From assembly GCA_963978895.1 (NCBI GenBank), contig OZ022245.1:27911620-27975619 (forward strand): DNA of 64,000 nucleotides, written 5' to 3'. Position 1 is the first letter of the stretch. Each line of letters opens with the position of its first letter. Positions 1-10,702 of this stretch are shown in pieces. The notes beneath the pieces are model-generated. The model was given only the letters and a program-made list of their open reading frames with translations. It had not been told where the DNA came from and made no database searches. The DNA is from Erpobdella octoculata (lineage: Eukaryota; Annelida; Clitellata; Hirudinida; Erpobdellidae). Both the position numbers and the translations under genes were made by a program.

Positions 1-5
1 TTCAG

Positions 6-43
6 TAGTTGGTGAAGACACGGAAAAAACTGATTCTGACTAA
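6..43 (+). CDS. Possible last coding exon of an upstream plus-strand gene
   Basis: The window opens with TTCAG, a possible splice acceptor. A short open frame follows (ending VGEDTEKTDSD) and stops at 41-43, with an AATAAA at 67-72. It could be the last exon of a gene lying mostly upstream. Twelve codons are too few to name a product, and the whole may be chance. Confidence 0.15.
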
Positions 44-466
44 TCAGTGATGAACAAAAATTTTGAAATAAAATTACTGAAGAAAATTATTGTAAGAATT
101 TAAAAATTTCTTCGGCTAAACACTTTTCCTTGCATAGAAAAGCAATAAGAATTTAAATTGTTTGCATTGTTGTTCTATTAAAAACAATTATTCAAATTAA
201 TTTAATATAAAAAATCAATTTTTTTTTCAAAGTTCACTTATTTGGTTACATTTTTGTCTTCCCAGAGCAGTAAGGAAAGTTATGCTTGTCATGTTTTAGA
301 TCCATTGTCCCTGGTTCGTATGAAGATTTTGATAAATACATAATTAATTAAATTATTAGGAAATAACTAACTTAAAATTTAAAAAACTAAATAAACCTGA
401 AAAACAATGTGACTAAATGACACAACTCCGCGTGTCTGGTAATATATTTATTGGTTTCTTGATTTC

Positions 467-906
467 TTAAAAGTCATCTGAGATTGTGGATGGTGACGAT
501 GAACCTGGTACATCTGAAATTGTAGAAGGTGCCGATGACAGTTCCGATGCTGCTTTAGCTATAAGATTCAATGGGTTAAGTTGTGGTACTCTCTGTGGAG
601 ATGGTGACGAAACACCGACGATCCTAGGACTAAGTTGGTTATGATGAAAAACATTTGCTCTTGGTGCTGGGTAAATCGGGTAATAAGAACTATTTTAGAA
701 AAATAACGTCTTATGTGATTTTAATAAAAAATCTTTAAATACGGTATTTATAAAAAATAAATAAACAAATATAAATTCGAACATTCTCTTTCTGCCAATT
801 GAAATTGATTCAACTCATCGTCGTCGCTCGAAGAATCATTAGAAGGATATCTGTTCATTTTTGCTGATTGGTATAACGCAGCAAAGTCAAAAATTGTTTA
901 AAAATA

Positions 907-968
<62 letters not shown>

Positions 969-1101
969 TACTTGATAGTCCTAATATCTGTTCAATATGG
1001 CTTTTAAAAGATTCTAGAATGGTATCTTTCTGTACATCGTACCAGAATAATATATCGCTGCGGTCCATCACACGATTTAAATGCTCCAAAAATTGATCAA
1101 T
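467..1101 (-). CDS. Third paralogue (copy C) of the unrecognised tandem gene family: 3' exons only
   Basis: Three exons can be built on the minus strand: 1101-972, 863-783 and 666-467, the last ending in a stop at 467-469. Phases are continuous (0 to 1, 1 to 1, 1 to stop). The first exon (IDQFLEHLNRVMD... W ...IEQIL) has the length class, phases and hydrophobic and Trp pattern of exon 4 of the two long copies at 3967-8339 and 10703-14867. The last exon is Ser/Pro-rich with repeated PSTISD motifs and resembles the disordered part of the long copies only in composition. No 5' exons are found upstream on this strand; instead, exons resembling the family's first two lie at 1427-1705 on the opposite strand. 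I do not recognise the family and infer no function. The locus may be a rearranged, non-functional copy. Confidence 0.4.
908..966. repeat. (TA)n microsatellite
   Basis: About 29 TA units fill the start of the intron after the exon at 972-1101. They begin only a few bases past its GTAAG donor. Short open frames of alternating Ile and Tyr here are artefacts of the repeat. Confidence 0.95.
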
Positions 1102-1426
1102 CTGAACCAAAAGGTATTCTTTTGGCTAAAATCAATTTAAAAACACTCGATTTAAAACCATTCGCGTTGCCTAGAATTGTGCCAATTTTACTTATAGTAA
1201 TGAAAATAAAGTTAGAAACAAAAACTATCGGTTGAAACTACTATCCAACGTTACTAAATTTTATTGTATAGATTATATGAAAAAAGTTATAATTTTATAA
1301 ATTGTTTTTTAATTTTATAAAACTGTTTTTTAATTTTATAAAATTGTTTTTTTTTCCTTCAATTTTATATTAAATTCAAAAAACAAATTCAATGATTATT
1401 ATTATTTCACTGTTAATAGATTTCAG

Positions 1427-1705
1427 CATGAGACAAGCATTGAGGATAGATTCAAAGAAAAGCTTCAAAATCTCCTCCAATATTCTGATGCTAATAAAAT
1501 GGTCTTGAAATTTGTTATTGTTTTATTTATTTATTATAAGTTCAATTAAATAAAAAACAAAATAACGCAAAAAATACTAATTTCTTATTTTTAGGAGCTT
1601 GGAGAAATTGTATCTTATATAAAATCTATACTGACGATAGTTAAAGAAGAAGGATCTAACTACGACCTGTGGAAAACAAATTTACCACCAAGTACGCCAA
1701 ACTAA
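1427..1705 (+). CDS. Plus-strand fragment (copy D) resembling the first two exons of the same gene family
   Basis: Two phase-0 exons can be drawn: 1427-1501 after a TTTCAG acceptor, and 1595-1705 after TTTTTAG, ending in TAA. The second reads ELGEIVSYIKSILTIVKEEG and then SNYD. This matches the helix of the long copies (GILEASKDLLTIIKEEGKDY in copy B), and the first exon matches the short first exon of copy B in size class, phase and hydrophobic spacing. It stops where the long copies continue. Its orientation is opposite to the related 3' exons at 467-1101, so it may be the inverted 5' end of that same locus. No start codon was identified. Function unknown. Confidence 0.3.
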
Positions 1706-3751
1706 TCATTATAAAATTTAAAACATAAATAGTTTAATAAATCGTATTAAAAATATGTTATAATATTTAAAAAGATTTGTTGAAAGTATTAAAAACACTT
1801 TATTTGTTGACTTATTATTTCAAACATACCTGTTTTTTGGAAATGTTTACATAGATTAGAAATTAGTTTAAATCAAAATAGTACACAGTTGCAAGTAAAT
1901 TATTTTTTTAGCCAGTTCTAAATTGTATAACTTCACAGTTGCCATCATCAAGAACGTTCAGCAATTGTTGAAACTAAAAAAAAATGTACATCACGTTGAA
2001 ATGCATAAAATGGAAAAATAAACTTTAGTTAAAAAAATATATATATATATATAATATTAAACATTTTTCAAGCTTTGAAAAATAAAAATGGTTAATGTAG
2101 ATAAATAACAAAAAATCACCATTCGGCCATTATTGACGAGTTTGTATTTTGTATTAGCTATGATTTCAACTGATACTGAGGAATAGTGTCAGTATAAATC
2201 AGTTTTATTTGATTTGATTGCTGTTGTTGTTTTAAATGTTAATTACAAAACTTTGAGTGAACTTCAATTTAAATTTGGCTCAATTAATCAATTTATTTTA
2301 AACAAAAGTTTTTAAGATCACCGCTCGGAGTATTCTGGCAAAATCAAATTTGCTATAAAACAATCTCGTTCAATATGTTTAAACTTAATCCTAATAAACT
2401 TCTAACCGATTTTTGATTGACTTTTGCTTTGAAAACAAATGACGCAATTAAAAAAAAAAGAAACTACATAGACAACAGTGATTTTAACTAACACATTGTT
2501 TTGAACGATTTCTTGGCTAGATATACCAGTATACATCATCGCCTGTCGTTTCTATGACGTATTCATTGTGTTTTCGTTGATAAATTTAATTTTTCCAAAT
2601 TTGACGTTTTTCAAAAAACAAGCTCTACGAATAACCACGTCTGCATTTTAGACTCTACAAAACAGCCGATTGAAAAGCGATCTGGTCAAGAAGCCATACA
2701 AAATTGATCACAAAACACAAGCAACTGGCTACTTAAAATACAGCCTGTGCAACTGCAAATTAGGAACGCCTGTACGTCAGAGTAGTTCCTCCATAATTGC
2801 CCACATTTTTTTTAAATTGTCCGAATCGGTTTTGCCAGTCGGGCAAATAGCATCCGGTCTGAAATCGGGCAAATAGCCTCCAAGGTCGAATAAGTGGCGT
2901 CCAAAAAAAAGTTTTTTTAATTTATACTCCAAGGCATACGGCTGTGCTGTGACCCGAAAAGGCAAAGAACACATTACTGCCTAAACGAAGACCATTGTAA
3001 TATTGTATGCATAAACAGTTATCAGACGATTCTGAAACTAAAAGTAAAACTTTTTTAAAAAAATTCACAGACCAAAAAAAGACAAAAAAGTTTTAAATTA
3101 CTGAAAAATTTTTTGTGTCCCGGCTAAATTGCCTGGCAGTAGGTAAGTCTACCGAAGTGAATATTGTTTCGTGGCTGCGTTCAACAAAATAAATTTGTAG
3201 TGTAAAAATTACGGGACTTGTGGTCAAAATAACAGACTTTAGATATCTGTCAACTTACTTTAAATTTAATTTTCATTTATTATATTTAACTATTGATTTG
3301 TTAAAAACACAAATTTTCAAAAAACTTTGAATATATATGTTTAACTAGTGATATTTATTAGAATAACTATTACTTTCCTACAAGGCACAACAAAATGCAT
3401 TTGTATCGCTGTTATTGATGTCAATTAAAAAATAAAAATAAATAATTATTTGCACATTTCAGAGTTTTATGTCGTTAAAATAAACATTTTTTCTTGTATT
3501 TTCAATACAATTTTTAATATAATTTGCAATCTAATAAAGCAGATAATTATTTGTCTGTGAAAAACTAACGGAATATTTTTTATTAAATTGCAGGCAAGTG
3601 AAACAACGGTAAAATTAATTTTTTTTTATATAAATTTAATATTAGAAACAATTTGTCAGTTTATTATTATCATTGAAATAGTATGCTTTGAGAGGTAAAA
3701 GTGAATTTCAAAAAAATAAATGAACTTCTTACTTGCTACGAAAAAAATGTT
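1706..3751. other. Gene-poor AT-rich spacer
   Basis: I see no supported gene. A minus-strand fragment at about 1916-1960 (FQQLLNVLDDGNCEVIQF, then a stop) could be another small remnant of the neighbouring family. A short (TA)n lies near 2038-2052. At about 2836-2880 the phrase CGGGCAAATAGC occurs twice, 30 bp apart. The stretch from about 3175 resembles sequence just after copy B at 15330, so a dispersed element may border the segmental duplication. Confidence 0.5.
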
Positions 3752-3966
3752 ATTTTTATTTTATGAAATAAATAAAAATGCTGTCTATTACAGATATGAG
3801 TATGAGTAAAGACTAAGAGTTTTGAGTGGTGGTTATGCAAGATTTATTAATACTTTTAATACAACATCAGCACAGAAACTGCTTGCAAAGTTATTAAAAT
3901 AATAATTTCTTAATAAAGTCGTAGTTCAACTTGGCTTTAAAAAAGCTGATTGTCATTATAATTGAT

Positions 3967-6900
3967 TTAAAAATAATCTTCAACAATGCCATTCAGCAGA
4001 TTTCTGTCTGTAAATAAAAAATTATATTTATTTAAATAATGTTGAACAAAACAAATTCATGAAGATGCTGTATCATTTTTATAAAAAAATAGAAAAAACA
4101 CACTTTCTGGACCATTTTCGTTAGGAGAAATATTTTCCCAGTTTTCATCGTTTGCACCAACAGTAAATTGTAGTTCCTCAATGTATTGGATAACAGATTG
4201 TAAAACTTCCACACAATCCTAAAAGAAAACAACAAAAACTATACCATTTCTGTTTTAAGTGTTTTCAATTACCAATAACTATTTTATACATTTTTATAAA
4301 AATAAGATTAAATGTTTTTAATTACCAAAATATTGTTTTTGTTTCTTTTATAATATCCTGGCAGTAGATCAATCAACTTGAATATTGCTTCAGGCAAGCC
4401 CCTCCCATCGGGACTGAAATATTAAAATTGCTTAAATCAATCAAAAGCTTGTTTTATTTCGAGTTATGACTTTACATTTCAACTATTAAATCAAAAACAT
4501 AAATAAATAACGGAATGGCCTAGAAAAAAAGACAGAAATATTTAAATCTGAAAAGTAATCATATTATCAACTACAAAATATCAATCTCCATACAAATTAA
4601 TCATATCAAATTACAAACAGACAATTTGCCAATTATATATAATAGATGTTTTCAATGAAATATTTACCAACCTTTTCTCGATTGAAATATCTATAGAAAT
4701 ACAAATTAAATTTGATTAACTACGAAATAATTAAAAATTAAAACTGTTTTATACATTAACATATTTTAACAATGTACAGCTTGCTTTACCTGGTATTTGT
4801 TTGTATGTTTGTTTGTTTGTAAAGTAAAAATCTTGTAATCAAATGTTTGACCTCCTCCCATTGATCTTTTGAAGATTGCAAATTAAACTGTATTACTTAT
4901 TAGATTGCTTTTCCACGTAGAAAGATTTGATTGGTTTGCAGAAATTTGTGTTCGGTTTCTATCAAAAACTGTTGATGACGATGGTAGAGAAAATATACTC
5001 ATAGAAGAAAATGACGATGCTGTTGAAGATGCTGAATGAGAGTTATAAATGTTGTTATATAATTAATGCAATCAGATGATTAGTAATAAAAAAAAGTATA
5101 TTATTACCTTGATGGCCTGCTTGTTGTAACATTGATGCTGCTGGTAAATTACTTCTGATTGCTGGAATTGTTGAAACGTCAGAGACACTCGTTTGAGATG
5201 ACAAAGTTCCAATTGAAAATTGAACCTTTGGTAACCCTATTGGTCCTACATAATTAAACTAAACTTGTATTGTTTAAAATTTCAAAAGTAAATTTATAGC
5301 TTAAAAATTGATTTTATTATCATTTTATAAATAATACTATTTATTTAGTTAATCGTTTAATTAATATTCTCATTATTGTTAAAAAACAATGTTTATCATA
5401 CTTTTTAGTCTCGTACTATATATATAAATTAAACCGCAAAAAATACATACCCGAAATGTTACCAACAGCAGCTGAAATTAGCATTTGGGGAGCATAAGAA
5501 ATCCTGGCTGCTTGTGCTGCTTGGATGTTAGCTGTTGATGGTACCGAAATGACTGATGAAGTTGATTGGGATGAAATACTTTGCGAAGTAGATGACGAGG
5601 TAGACTCTACCCAATAAGCTTTGATAATAAAATTATAAACTTAGATATAACAGTATTATTTACAATACATTGTCTTCAATATGGTACTGACTGAATACTT
5701 ACATGGCCGGCGCAATATAATTCTAATATTGTTTTGTATTATTTCCTTTATTTCATTTTCAGATAGATTTTTCCAGTTTGCATTTTCTCTTTCTGTTAAC
5801 AAACCATCCACATGTTTTAGAAAATCAAGAAGATGTTCTTTACTTTTTGAAATCTGAAATAAATAACAATATTTCATAGTAGTAGCTTTGGAATTGATTT
5901 GTCAACTACAATTATTTTAATACTTTTCTAAGCTATAACAGCAAACGTTTTTTATACAGTTGAATAAAATTTTAGTTTAAAAAACAGTATAGTTTTATTT
6001 TAAATTCAAAAACTTATAAATTTCTCCAAATGTCAAGAAAATTGTGCATTGATGTTAGTAGCTATCTCAGTTTTTGATTAATAAATAAATAACTTGAATA
6101 GTTTGACTAACTGTAAATAGATTGCTAGTCACAAAATCTTGAGGGAGCAATTTTATATTTTCTTGTAGCAGACGATTATATTTTGCGTGGTATTGAGCTT
6201 CTTTATCTAAATTAATTGTTTTCTAAATAACTTTAAAGTGTTTTTTCAAAATAGTTTTTATGTACTGTTATATTTTTTTGCTTGAACTTAATACAGCACT
6301 TTTCTATTAATTATACACACATTTCAGAACACTTAACTAATCTAATAACTATCTTTAGGACATTTTTTCTGTTATATTTGTAACTTATTATGATTAAATT
6401 GATAGCTGAATAAACAAACTCAAACTCAAATTAAAAAAAGAATTCTTATTGAATCTCTTATTATTTAAGTAGTAGAAAGGAATGAAAAATAATAATATTA
6501 CAATTAGTTAACCAATCATCTACGTATAAATTAGTAAACCAAACATCTAAGTACAAATTAGTGAAAACCAACCATCTAAGTACAAATAAGAAAACCAGCC
6601 ATCTAAGTACAAATTAGTAAACCAACCATCTGCGTACAAATTAGTAAACCAATTATCTACGTTAGTGGTTCTCAAACTGTGGGTTGTGGCCCCAACGGGG
6701 GTCACCTGACGATTTTATAGGGGTCACCAAAGACTTTCAGAAATTTGAGTTTTTAAACAGGCTTTTTAGATTTGAAACTTATCTGCATTGCTCAAATAGT
6801 CATGTACAATGGTACTTATTCCTATTCCCACAACACACCTTTGTGAAAAAGGGCTTTTCAAGCTTATTAGTTATTATGTCAAAATGCAGGAGTAGACTTA

Positions 6901-8339
6901 ATGCTGAAAATGATTTTTGTTGTGTTCTATAGAAGACTGCATAAATTTCTAAAACTCAGTCTTCAAAAATAGTTGATGTCCGAGGGGGCGTAGTTTGAGG
7001 TACTTTTTCAAGATTTTTCAAAAAATTTTACACTTTTGCCTCCTAAAATAGCTGATGACCATGGGGTAGTCGGAGGTATAATTTCCAAAAATTTCTATAA
7101 ACTTCGTCTTTATTAATGTTATATCAATAAATTTCTTTTTCAAACATCCTTAGGAGGACAATAGCCCTCCTGCCCCTCAAATGACAATTTTAAAAAACCC
7201 TCCCAGAATTTGTGATCTGGTGAGAGTGAAACAAGCACAGCCTTTTTACTGAAAATTTAGCAATTCTATTTTGGAACTTCAGCATTCAAATTTTAAATTA
7301 AAATGATCAATTTCATTTGATTGTAAATTTAAAAAATATTGCTGGGGAAAATATGCTTTATTAATAGCTTGATCATAAATTAAATTATAATTATAATATA
7401 CAATTTATAATATACAATGTATAACTGAGAATAAGCTAAAACTCTAAAATTGAAATTATCTATTAAAAAACTAAAATGTATTGTAAAAGTATGACTGTTA
7501 AGTTCAAGTGCAACAGTAATTGCTGTAACAATGCAGTGAACCAAAGTGAAAGATGAACGACTCGCATAATTCTGTTATTGGGGGTCGCCCCAGCATGGCA
7601 AATTTTGTCAAGGGGTCGCGGCGCTAAAAAGATTGAGAACCTCAGATCTACGTACTAATTAGTAAACCAACCATTTACGAACAAAATAATAAACCAATCA
7701 TATACAAACAAACTAATAAAACAATCATTTACGTTTACAATTTAGTAAACCAACCATACAAGAGCAAATTAGGCAAAATAATTCTAATAGAAAAGTATCA
7801 GTGTTTAATTGATATAAATCAATTCTTTGCAAATTGTTTACCAGAAGTGTTTTCAAATTGCTCTGCGTATTCCTCAGACTTTTCCCACAAGTAATTTCCG
7901 TCTTTTCCTCCTAAAAAGTTCTCATTTGTTAGACGCTCGAGCAACAAATACTGTGTATTATAGCCTACTCCTTCTTCTTTTATCATTGCTAAAAATTCTT
8001 TCGACGCCGTTAGAATGCCGTCTATAGTCTTGATTAAATAATTAAAATCAGAAGTGAACATGGGTTCATTTTTGTCAACCCAACCCAGCCAATGGTTCAA
8101 CCCAACCCAGTCCATGGTTCAACCCAACCCATGTCTAATTGAAAAAATAATTTTAAGTATTTTTACTATATGATAATTAGAAAAAAGTTATATTTTATTT
8201 ATTAAAAAACTGTTTAAAATTTTGTATCTCCTAATTAAAAAGTAAAAGTAACCGGTTTATGAGGGTTAAGAAAAGCCACGGGAACAAACTGCTTTAGGAG
8301 ATTTGCTTATTCAAGTGTTACTCGTCTACGCTTATGCAT
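3967..8339 (-). CDS. Unrecognised multi-exon gene, copy A; candidate first exon carries a premature stop
   Basis: Minus-strand exons with continuous phases: 8339-8253, 8028-7842, 6206-6112, 5853-5703, 5618-5451, 5245-5108, 5031-4917, 4413-4326, 4218-4104 and 4007-3967 (stop). The product would be about 394 residues. It has helical modules at both ends and a Ser/Thr/Gln-rich middle (exons 5-7). Exons 4 and 9 share a motif, ENANWKNLSENE in one and NDENWENISPNE in the other, each after a hydrophobic helix, so the protein has an internal repeat. Odd: codon 11 of the inferred first exon is TAA where copy B has TTC. The second exon is also open upstream to an ATG (MFTSDFNYLIK), so another start is possible. 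No signal peptide or membrane segment is seen. I do not recognise the family. Copy A may be a pseudogene or use the alternative start. Confidence 0.55.
6510..6662. repeat. Degenerate ~27-bp minisatellite interrupted by a hAT element
   Basis: Repeats of the type AACCAACCATCTAAGTACAA recur about every 25-28 bp up to 6662. They resume after the transposon at 7646 and run to about 7770 with more degeneration. It lies in the large intron between exons 2 and 3 of copy A. Copy B keeps only one or two units near 13370-13408. Confidence 0.8.
6663..7645 (+). mobile_element. Decayed hAT-type DNA transposon in copy A
   Basis: The 983-bp element is flanked by an 8-bp target-site duplication ATCTACGT (6655-6662 and 7646-7653). 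Its ends are inverted (TAGTGGTTCTCAA at the left; TTGAGAACCTCAG at the right). GGGGTCGCGGCGC near the right end is typical of this hAT group. A plus-strand stretch around 6840-6930 (KKGFSSLLVIMSKCRSRLNA, then END) resembles the C-terminal dimerisation region of hAT transposases, so this is a deletion derivative of an autonomous element, not an unrelated MITE. The same insertion, at the same site, occurs in copy B at 13409-14216. Confidence 0.85.
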
Positions 8340-8886
8340 GCTTAGAAATACTTGCGTTTCTGAAATTAACTGGAGAAAATAAGTTCACTGAAATAAATAA
8401 AAAATATTGATTCATTGTCGATAAACAATAATTTAGAGTTTTAGAAATTAAATTTTTTAATTAAAAAAAATAAACAAGTTTACTTAATTTTAGTTATTTA
8501 AACAAACAAATATTCATACTTACATGATTTTTTGAAGTTGTAAAAAAAAACTTTAAAAATAATATTGATTTTAAAGATGTTAATTATTTAAGGATTCAAA
8601 TTCGTATTTTTTCAAATTTCGCTCAAAAGTGTCTATTTGATATTTCAAAAAAAACTAATATTTTGTATAATTGAGTTTCTTTTAGCAAATTTAGACGTGA
8701 ATGTAGTTGTTAGTTTCGATATTAGGCATGTGTTGCTGTTTTTAGATACAAATAAATTGTAAATAATGACGTTCAATCAAATTCGTCACAAAGTGTTGCC
8801 CAATTGGCGTTTATCAGTTTGCGCAATATATTTTCAATTAAGCGAAATTTCGAAAACAAAAATCTTTTTTTAATGTCTGCCTTTTT

Positions 8887-9165
8887 ACAAATTTTTATTT
8901 AGGTTACAATCTCTGTTTGTGTTTGTATGTGTGTGTGTCTTTCTCTGTACGCAAATCTTGCAAGTGAAATTTAACCAGTTTTTTGACTAGCTAGGAAGCT
9001 GAAACTTTCATCATATCTTTATACTGGATGACAATACATGATTCAATTTAAAAAAACGTACTTTGAACATCTTTTGTATACAAACACACATATACACAGA
9101 CACACATCGAATGTATTTGAAATCAAAGTTTGTGTTAGAAAACTCGTTTTTTCCTTTACTTGTTA
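8887..9165 (+). mobile_element. Dispersed repeat family 1, copy 1 (unclassified)
   Basis: It begins ACAAATTTTTATTTAGGTTA, has a (GT)n, then TTTTGACTAGCTAGGAAGCT and GAAACTTTCA, and ends near AACTCGTTTTTTCC. Other copies are at 16285-16551 (minus), 19412-19677 (plus) and 37486-37733 (plus). No coding capacity and no clear inverted ends are seen, so its class (SINE-like or MITE-like) is open. Confidence 0.8.
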
Positions 9166-9436
9166 TTTATGAAAATATATTACGCAAACTGATATTTTTT
9201 TTATAATAGTTTATAGTACTTTACACAAGGTGAAATGGCTGTGTAGGAATCACATAAGTAGTTCCTGTCGTAGATCATATTTAATTTTTTCAACTGTCCC
9301 TCCTCCTTTATCCAGGCTTGTGACTGGCTCGCAATTAGCGAGGTGGAGTTGCAAGCTGATAAACGCCAAATGGGCCGTAGTTTTAAATGTAGCATGTCTA
9401 AAAGAACAAATTACACCAAAACACGTTCAAAATAAT

Positions 9437-9540
<104 letters not shown>

Positions 9541-9763
9541 CTGTAAATTCTGTGCACCTGTTCCCAGGTGAGTTATACGTAAACAGTTTCATTAGCTGTT
9601 GTAGTGTCGTAGCGTTGGTTTTAATGAAAGTTGTATCGCTGGTATGTGTCTAGAATTTTATGTTTTTAGTTTTATATTCGAATGGTTTTATTAGTGTTTC
9701 TCTATCTTTATATATTCGGCTTTCGTCTAATATTCTATACATTGATTTTCCTTACATTATTAT

Positions 9764-9809
9764 AGGGGTTCTGAAGATGGATAAAGCCGAAACCGGCCGG
9801 TCAACCCCT
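9764..9809 (+). ncRNA. Hammerhead-ribozyme-like motif
   Basis: The order of elements fits a hammerhead. A helix I strand AGGGGTT (9764-9770) precedes the core CTGAAGA (9771-9777, matching CUGANGA). A weak helix II follows (GG 9779-9780 with CC 9787-9788, loop ATAAAG, one unpaired T at 9778). Next come the core GAAA (9789-9792) and helix III CC/GG (9793-9800, loop GGCC), with A9792 paired to T9801. The expected cleavage base is C9802. AACCCCT (9803-9809) pairs perfectly with the helix I strand. Such motifs are known in Penelope-like retroelements and retrozymes. Here it lies about 160 bp upstream of a TA-tailed fragment. The weak helix II makes activity uncertain. Confidence 0.45.
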
Positions 9810-9965
9810 TGTGACAATAAAGTTTTGTGTACTGTTGACTGTGTAGTTAATTCGGGAAGAAAATTTAGACGGTTTGAAGCAGTAGTAAAGAGATGGTGTT
9901 GTAGAAAATGGGCCGTAGCATTTAATAGAGCGTGTTTATGCGAGAATTTGATACCCAAATATTGT

Positions 9966-10130
<165 letters not shown>

Positions 10131-10204
10131 TACATGTAAACATTAAATAATGCATACTAGCGGAGTTATCTCGCGTTGCCCGAGGTTTTTTCAGGTTTTT
10201 CTAT

Positions 10205-10490
10205 AATTTTCTCTCTCGCTTCCCGCTTGCTCCCTCTCCCGCTCGGTGTCCTGTTTCTTCTCGCTTTCTCACTTTTACTCCGTTTACCGCTTTCTATCCC
10301 GCTCCTATTCTTTTTCCTGTTGCTCTCCTACTCCCATTCCCGCATGCTTTCCCGTCCCCACTTGCTTTCCTGTTCCTTCTCGTTCTCCCATTTGTTCAAT
10401 CACGTTTGCTTTCTGTTTTCGTTCACGCTTGATTTCCCGTTCCCACTTTTTTTCCCATTCCTGCCCGCTCTACGCTTCCGCTCCTTTTTT
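10205..10490. repeat. Degenerate pyrimidine-rich tract
   Basis: The plus strand is almost all C and T, with recurrent phrases such as TTCCCGCTC, TTCCTGTT and CTCCCATT at irregular 15-25 bp spacing. It looks like a decayed minisatellite. The overlapping open frames in it are low-complexity artefacts. Confidence 0.7.
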
Positions 10491-10702
10491 TTAGTTGGTA
10501 ATTTTTATTTCATGGAATAAAGAAATTGCTGTCTATTACAGATATATGTATGAGTCAAGGCTTAGAGTTTTGAGTGGTGGTTATGCAAGATTTATTAATA
10601 CTTTTAATACATCAGCACAGAAATTGCTTGCAAAGTTATTAAAATAATAACTTCTTAATAAAGTCGTAGTTCAACTTGGCTTTAAAAAAGCTGATTGTCA
10701 TT

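Larger units (their letters stand above)
3752..8795. repeat. Segmental duplication, copy A (direct repeat of 10499-15330)
   Basis: The segment is colinear with 10499-15330 over all exons, introns and a shared hAT insertion. Left-edge similarity begins around the phrase GCTGTCTATTACAGATAT (3780 and 10529). The right edge is near ATGACGTTCAATCAAATTCG (8766) against ATGACGGTCAATCAAATTCG (15300). Copies differ by substitutions and small indels, so the event is not very recent. A (GTTT)n near 4800 is expanded in copy B near 11575-11608. Confidence 0.9.

Noticed and set aside
10176..10520. Leu/Phe/Ser-rich membrane-like protein on the plus strand
   Set aside because: It comes from a pyrimidine-rich degenerate repeat with overlapping frames. 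Hydrophobicity here is a by-product of CT-rich codons.
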